This document shows positions 57,774 through 64,000 of a DNA stretch of 64,000 bases, one piece after another (positions within the stretch are counted from its first letter, which is position 1; every line of letters begins with the position of its first letter). Below the pieces are notes generated by a model that saw only the letters and a list, made by a program, of their open reading frames with translations, was not told the DNA's origin and did not search any database. The position numbers and the translations under genes were made by a program. Origin of the DNA: Neocallimastix lanati (nom. inval.) (taxonomy: Eukaryota > Neocallimastigomycota > Neocallimastigomycetes > Neocallimastigales > Neocallimastigaceae). The stretch is taken from contig JACVTC010000116.1 in the NCBI GenBank assembly GCA_016946835.1, positions 311,001 to 375,000 on the forward strand. The letters are read 5' to 3'.

Positions 57774-60700
57774 TTATAGATTTTCTAATAATTCCATTGT
57801 TTGCTTAGTAAAATTGTCTAATTGAGATAAATCTAATGATGTATTATTATTAGTTTCATTATTATCTTTATATTTGATATTATTTTCCTTATTTTTTATA
57901 TTGTCCTTGTTAATTGAATTGTTTGAGTTATACTGAGATGAGGTTACACTTTCTTTAGATTTGAAGAGTGTAAGATTGGAATCATCCATTTCCATATTCA
58001 CTGAAAGATTTAACGCCTCTTCATTTTTACTTTTGGCAATAGATATTAATTGTGAATTATCATTTAAGTTACTGATAGTATCATTCGTAACAGATGTGTC
58101 TTCTTTAAAACTGCTATTAGATTTTTCATCAATACTCTCCAAATTAGAGAATGGATTTTTTTCGTTGTCACTATCTAGATTTTTGAATAAGAAATAATCA
58201 GATTTAAAGAAGTCATCAATTGAAATATTTCCAAATTTAAAGTTCTTCCAATCCAAAGCTTCAAATGTACTGTCAGTATCTAGTAATCCTTCTTTTTTAT
58301 CCTCTGTATTTTCATTATTATCTTGTTTATCAGATATATATGATTCATTTATATTTGTTAATGGTTGGTCATTAAACTCAGAATTAAAATTATCATCTTT
58401 AGTAGAATTGGTTGTTTCATCAATTTTTTCATTCTCTTTTTTAATCTTATTTAATAAATCATCCACTTTATTATTATTATCATTATCTTTTTTTTCATTT
58501 TCATCAGCTTCTTCTGTTAAATCATTTTTCTTGATGCTAACAGCTTTTCTTTTCTTTAATGTTTCTAATACCATATCAATCATCTTACCATCATCATTTT
58601 CTATTAAATAATTAAAATAAATAAATAATATATCAAGTTATTAAAATTTTTAATATGCTAATTCTTCATTATTACAGGTATAATTATTATGAATTATATA
58701 CAATTGTAGTTGATTATTATCAATTACAATTATTATAATTTACTATAATTAAAAATAAATTTACTTACCATTTGTATTAGTTTGTGAAGCTTTTTTCTTT
58801 AATTTCTTTAATTCAATTTCCCTTTGTTTTCTCATCTCCAATAATTCATTTCTTTTCTTAACTCTTTCATTTTCAGCTAAAGATTTCTACATTTATTTAA
58901 ATATATATAAAATGATTATTGATAATAAAAGCAATTTTGCATTTAGTATACTAAATATATGTTTGTATATGAATAATATTTATATAAAATATTATTATAA
59001 ATCAAATATATAATACATTAAATGATATTAAAAACGTTTTAAATATTCCAAAGAAATCTTCTGATGCAATATTTTGTTCACCAAATGATTCAGTTATTTC
59101 AGTTATATTTTTTTCAAGTAATTTATATAATCCCTCAATTTCTGAAAATTTGTTATTCGCTGTTTCATAGAAAGAGTAATGATAAAGTTAAAGATAATAC
59201 AAATTCAATTAATTAATTAATTAATTATTATTATTATTTATTGTTTTTTATTTATTATTTTTATTTTATTTATTTTCATATAAATAAAATAAAAATAATA
59301 TATATATCATAATATTAAAAGGATATTTTCATTTTAATAGTAAAATTATTATTTTCATCCACTTTGTTATTTTCATTATTGTCTTTATATTCGTTATCAT
59401 CTTCTTTTTCTGCTAATTATTTTCAATTTTTAAAATTAATAATCATAAAATAAATATTAAATAAATATATAATAATATATACTTTATATACCTTCATTTT
59501 TAGGTTCAATTTTTTTTCCAAAATTTGGGTTATTTAAGATTGCTGTATTTTTTTTTAGTGTTGCTTTAATCTTTGTTATATCTTCTTTTATAATATTTGT
59601 AGAAACTATATATAGTACAAATAATATGGGTTAATAATAATATAATATAATATCTATCTATCTATCTATCTATCTATTTAATTTATTTTACTTTTGCATG
59701 CATCATTTATTCCACTTAGTTCTGATGTAATATTTAATAATTCTGGGAATTTGTTTTGAATTACACTTGTTATATAATTCAAAAGGGTCATTTTTTTATC
59801 ATTTGATTTTATATCATTTAACTATTATTAAAAATATATATAATAATCGATTTATAAATCATTATAATTATTTATTTTATAAATATACTCTTTTGGTTTA
59901 TTTTTTTAATACTATAATATATATTAAGTCTATTTATTTATAAGAAAAACATGATTTATATCATATTTTTATCTTACTTTATTAATACTTGATATTTTAA
60001 ATCCATATGCACCACCTTTAATCGTTTCTCCATTCATAAAGTTACCTATTGTCAAGATTAACTGTAATATGAAATTATAAATTATAAATGTTAACTTTAT
60101 TTATTGATGATTTTGTGTAATATCTAAATAACAAATTATCTACAACCTCAAGTAATTTTGGTAGATGCTCACTATCTTTTAATTCTTGAATTGCATTTAG
60201 TACTGTATTAATATCCTAATAAATATTTATAAAAATAGATTTAATTATATTTTTTTAATATTCATAAATATTAGAGCAAAATATTTTAAGTACAATGAAT
60301 TACCTTATCTAGATCTGTAATTACTTCGTTAAAATCATTTTTGAATTCCCACATTAACATTTTTTGTTCATAGTTTGGAATTTTTATTGTCTTTATATAA
60401 ATATAAAATAAGAAAAAATTAATATTATAATTTTTAATAGATAATAAATAAAAAATAATAAATAATGAAAACCTCAATTATAAATTTTTCAGCTAATCTT
60501 AATTTTTTTATATCTCCTTTGAATTCTTTTACTTTTTTGATCTTATATATTATATTTAAAAGAAAAATTATTAAATTATAATTTTATTAAGTATTATTAT
60601 TATTATTATTATAAAGATACTTCTTCGGTTTGTGGAATATGTTGAACTAATTGCTTTATTTTTGATGGTGTCATTATTGATTCATCCATCGTCTCTATAG

Positions 60701-61499
60701 CATTACATAATTCTTCAAGTGAAGATGATTTAATTGCCATTCGTAAAGCAATCACTATTATAATATTAGAATAAACGTCATAATAAATATTTAAGATATA
60801 ATTTTTATATTATATTTAGAGCTTTTTTTTATTTTAATTACTAATATTTACTCATATTTCTTGCTCTATTATTATCAATTATTTCAATTTCTTCTTTTTG
60901 TTTTTTCTCTGGGAATTCTGTATTATTAGTATTTTTGTCTTGTGGAATATTTTGTACTTTTGAAAATAATGATTCTAATTCATTAAATACACCTAAATCC
61001 TCAGCCAAATAACATTCGAGATCTTTTTCATCATTATTACTTTCTTCAATGTTTTCATTTTTAATTTCTGAAATTATTCCATTTATATCAATATCTTTAA
61101 TTTTCTTTTTATTATTCCATATATAAGAATTTAATGCTATTTTTTTTGGAATTTTTTCCCATTCAAAAAATTTCATTTTAGTATTTGGATAATATTTTTG
61201 AGGCTTTTTTTCTGTATTTAAAATTGACGCGGGTCCTTTACCATTCATTGATGGAAGAGGAGGTGGGGGTGGGGGTGGGGGTGGAGGATGAGGAGGAGGA
61301 GGAGCATTATCTTTAGTTTCTTTTAATTCATTTAAAGTATTATTTAATTCAGTAATACTTTTACCAAGACTTTGTAATATGTCTTTGTTGTTTTTAATAT
61401 GATCAGTATTACTATTTATTGTAAGTAAATTAGCATTTATTACATTATCTTTAACTAATTGAGATACTGAATCTAATAACTTTTTTTAAATTTTTTTAT

Positions 61500-61537
<38 letters not shown>

Positions 61538-63971
61538 AAATATATAAATATTAGTATAATTATTACAATAATAATAAAATAGTTACTAATATATTTGATT
61601 GAATAAATATTCAGAAAAGTTAAACTTTAAATTATTTACATATGATTGTTGTTTTAAAGAAACAATTAACTGCTCATCTTTTTCATTTAAATATTTTTTA
61701 ATAATTTCTATTTTGTTACTATATGCATTGCACAACTCAGAAATTTTGTCATTTAATATTAATTCATTTGATTTTTCTTTTTCTGTATTAATAAATTTAA
61801 AATAATATTATATTATTAATTCAATTAATAATTTAAATTTTAAAGAATTATTAATATATTGCTTTACCATTCAAAGATACTATTTCAATTTGAAGTTTTC
61901 TATTTTCTCGTATTGCATCATCATATTTATTTTTCCATTTTGAATCATCAATATTATTGTTACTATATTTATTAGTCATTGGGTAATTATTTAATACATC
62001 ATCTAAAGAAAAATTAAAATTATCGAAAAAGTCATTTTTATATAATCCTTTATTATTAAGAACAATATGAGAAATAATAGTATCAATTAAATCAAAGTAT
62101 TGCATTTTTTTTTCTTCATCAATTAATTTAATTGGCAATGCCAGATGTTGTAGAATACTTAATATACATTCAAAATCTAAAGGATTTTCATTAAATGATT
62201 CTTTAATTATATTGATTAAAGCTACAGGATCCCTCATAATCTCAGAATTAATAAAATCTAATTCATCTTTTTTTTTTCTTTTAATAGTATTTTCTAATAA
62301 ATTATTCTCATTATTTATATCTTGATTATTTTCCTTTGATTTGTCTATAATATTTTTATAGATAATAATATATTCTTCATTATCCATTCCAGCTTGTTTT
62401 TCAAAATTTATTAATTGGTCCATTATTTCAGGAAATTCTTGAGGTGCAAAAGTATGTAATTTCTATGATTCAATTAAATATTAATTATGATATTTGTTAA
62501 TAAAAAGTAATGAATATATTTATTAATAATAATATTATACTTTACTTTAATAACTCCAGTCATACCACATGACATCATTTGATTACGAATATGAATTCTG
62601 ACATCTAAACTGCTTATTTGATCAAGAATTGTGTTAAAGAATATAAATACATATAACTATAAAAATATTAAAAATTAATAATGTTTTAATTGCTACTAAG
62701 AATGATATCATAAATTTTATATTTTATTTTGTTGATATTATAAAAAATTTATATAACATACAACATAATCCATTATAGATGATTCTATATTATTCGAAAT
62801 TTCTTCTAATTGGGATATTTTTTTTGCACCAACCATACTTCCAAAAGCACCTCTACTTTCAATAACTTCAATTGTATATTCGATAATAGTATTAAAAATT
62901 TTTGGATTTTCTTTTTTTTGCTTAATACTTTCGAATTTTGATAAAGTATCCATAATTAAATTACATCCAATCGGATATTCAAATATACACATACATGTTA
63001 GTATTTGTATAACAAGAGTTTTTGTTATTAATAAAGAAGAATCCAAGGATTGGCATAACGTTAAAAATAAATTATAATTATTTGAAACTTTGTTAAATTC
63101 ATCCTAGATTGTAATTAATATTGTAGTATTAATATTTGATTTATTATTGTTTATCATTAATATTACAATCCTTATCTCTATTAAAAAAATTTTTTTTATT
63201 TCTTTAATGTATTATAAATTTTTACCTTATCATTTAATATATATTTAATACATTTAACAATTTCAGCTTCACTATTTAGATCCTTTTCTTTTCTTTTATT
63301 TATATTATTATTAGTATTATTAATTTTATTATATCAAAATTTTCAATAAATTAGTTTAATATAATATTTATTAATTTATATTAATATTAACCTGTTTGAC
63401 TTATTGTGAAATTTATTTAAAATTTCTAATAAAATTTGCAATCCTCCATTATTAACAAATTCATGAACCCAACTATTTATTAAAATAAATAATATATAAA
63501 TATAAATAATATAATAAATATTATTAAAAAGAACTTAAATTTAATATAAATATCACTTGTTAAATCTTTTTAATTATATTTACCCTTTAGTTTGATTTTT
63601 AATACTAACTCTCAGTGATTGAAGAACATTATATAATTTTCCAGATAAATTTGATCCCCAGTTCATAATTCTTGAAGATGCTGATTTATTAGATTTAATA
63701 TATAAAAATTCACTTAAATATTTTATAAAGTATTCTGGTGATGATTTATCATTTTTATCTATATGATTTGACTGTTTTCTAATAATTTGGCTCTGGAAAT
63801 AATAAATTAAATATTATTAATAGATATTAATATTTGTATTATATAAATTAGAAATTAAGTACTTACCTCATTTATTTCTTTTATATATTTCGCTTTAATC
63901 ATATTCCATTTGATTTTGGTTGGCTGATTCCGTAAATAATTTCTTTTAATTTCATCAATACCAGTATCATC
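57774..63971 (-). CDS. Diaphanous/Bni1-type formin (GBD-FH3-FH1-FH2-DAD), 5' end outside window
   Basis: Twenty exons in coding order: 63867-63971, 63584-63792, 63392-63472, 63226-63292, 62762-63103, 62546-62656, 61868-62462, 61640-61782, 60852-61479, 60621-60754, 60473-60541, 60304-60390, 60147-60215, 59978-60061, 59692-59821, 59492-59605, 59327-59412, 59017-59175, 58769-58886, 57774-58600. They join in frame to ~1385 aa; the N-terminus lies beyond 64000. Seen: GTPase-binding/FH3 region (SLRVSIKNQTKGWVHEF, GAFGSMVGAKK), coiled segment, short FH1 poly-Pro (61258-61303), FH2 (KMKFFEWEKIPKK lasso, GNFMNGETIKGGAYGFK), DAD-like GKMIDMVLETLKKRKA, then a ~250-aa acidic/Asn/Ser tail. Formins nucleate and elongate unbranched actin and are released by Rho GTPases. 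Introns are GT-AG except one AT-AC. The 59327-59412 right edge could be 59409. Confidence 0.92.
59176..59326 (-). other. U12-type AT-AC intron in the formin FH2 region
   Basis: On the minus strand the intron begins ATATCCTTTT (59326-59317), an exact match to the U12 AT-AC donor consensus ATATCCTTT. It ends ...CTTTAACTTTATCATTAC, where ATCTTTAAC (59195-59187) matches the U12 branch consensus TTCCTTAAC at 7 of 9 positions, at the usual short distance from the AC end. Both flanks are phase 0, and splicing joins KMK to SFYETANNKFSEIEGLY, a normal FH2 C-terminal helix. No GT donor with a compatible phase exists in the upstream exon. Confidence 0.85.
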
Positions 63972-64000
63972 CTAAATTTTAATATTATGGTTATTTTGAA

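Noticed and set aside
59363-59412. Ending the formin exon at the GT in AAAGTGG
   Set aside because: The resulting phase does not match the next acceptor, and it would remove the conserved KMKSFYE helix; the AT-AC solution fits exactly.

Overview
This is a 64 kb piece of a very AT-rich eukaryotic nuclear genome. Intergenic DNA is almost entirely A/T, with long homopolymer and (AAT)n tracts. Genes are islands of higher GC, and most are broken by short GT-AG introns. The gene set includes a Bni1/SepA-like formin, a membrane-anchored glutaminyl cyclotransferase, IMP dehydrogenase, Sus1/ENY2 and CAP/PR-1 proteins. Together with the composition this best fits an early-diverging fungus, most plausibly an anaerobic gut fungus (Neocallimastigomycota). 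That assignment is an inference; a dictyostelid-like protist is the main alternative.

Left part (1-28 kb): two paralogous secreted, membrane-anchored CAP genes (2.5-3.9 kb and 18.8-20.3 kb, both +) share an intron position and a C-terminal membrane tail. Between and after them lie transposon remains. These are a decayed LINE behind a 74-nt near-perfect hairpin (5.5-10.3 kb), a MULE transposase fragment (12.9 kb), a SINE with a pol III B box and 38-bp target-site duplications (15.2-15.8 kb), and a LINE 5' fragment on the minus strand (26.2-28.2 kb).

Middle part (28-47 kb): a nearly intact young Ty1/copia element (28.5-33.65 kb) sits in an AAT tract. It is followed by a secreted protein with eleven six-cysteine repeats (minus, 34.35-37.0 kb), an internally deleted copia relic (38.9-39.96 kb), an inverted-repeat MITE-like element (40.2-40.5 kb), the glutaminyl cyclotransferase (minus, 42.1-43.3 kb), and an internally deleted LINE bounded by GGTAGTAGTAGTAG direct repeats (44.2-47.0 kb).

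Right part (47-64 kb): IMP dehydrogenase (minus) is divergent from a four-exon SUS1/ENY2 gene (+). Two more LTR-element relics follow. Then come a six-exon gene for an organelle-targeted protein of unknown function, with a ~700-bp (AAT)n tract in its last intron, and a convergent 20-exon formin gene that runs off the right edge. One formin intron has the termini and internal signals of a U12-type AT-AC intron, which implies that the organism has a minor spliceosome.

The housekeeping genes do not form one pathway. The recurring themes are cell-surface or secreted proteins (CAP pair, Cys-repeat protein) and a retroelement community. Four LTR elements share a primer-binding site complementary to the anticodon arm of tRNA-Lys(CUU), and the SINE appears to share tail sequence with a LINE.
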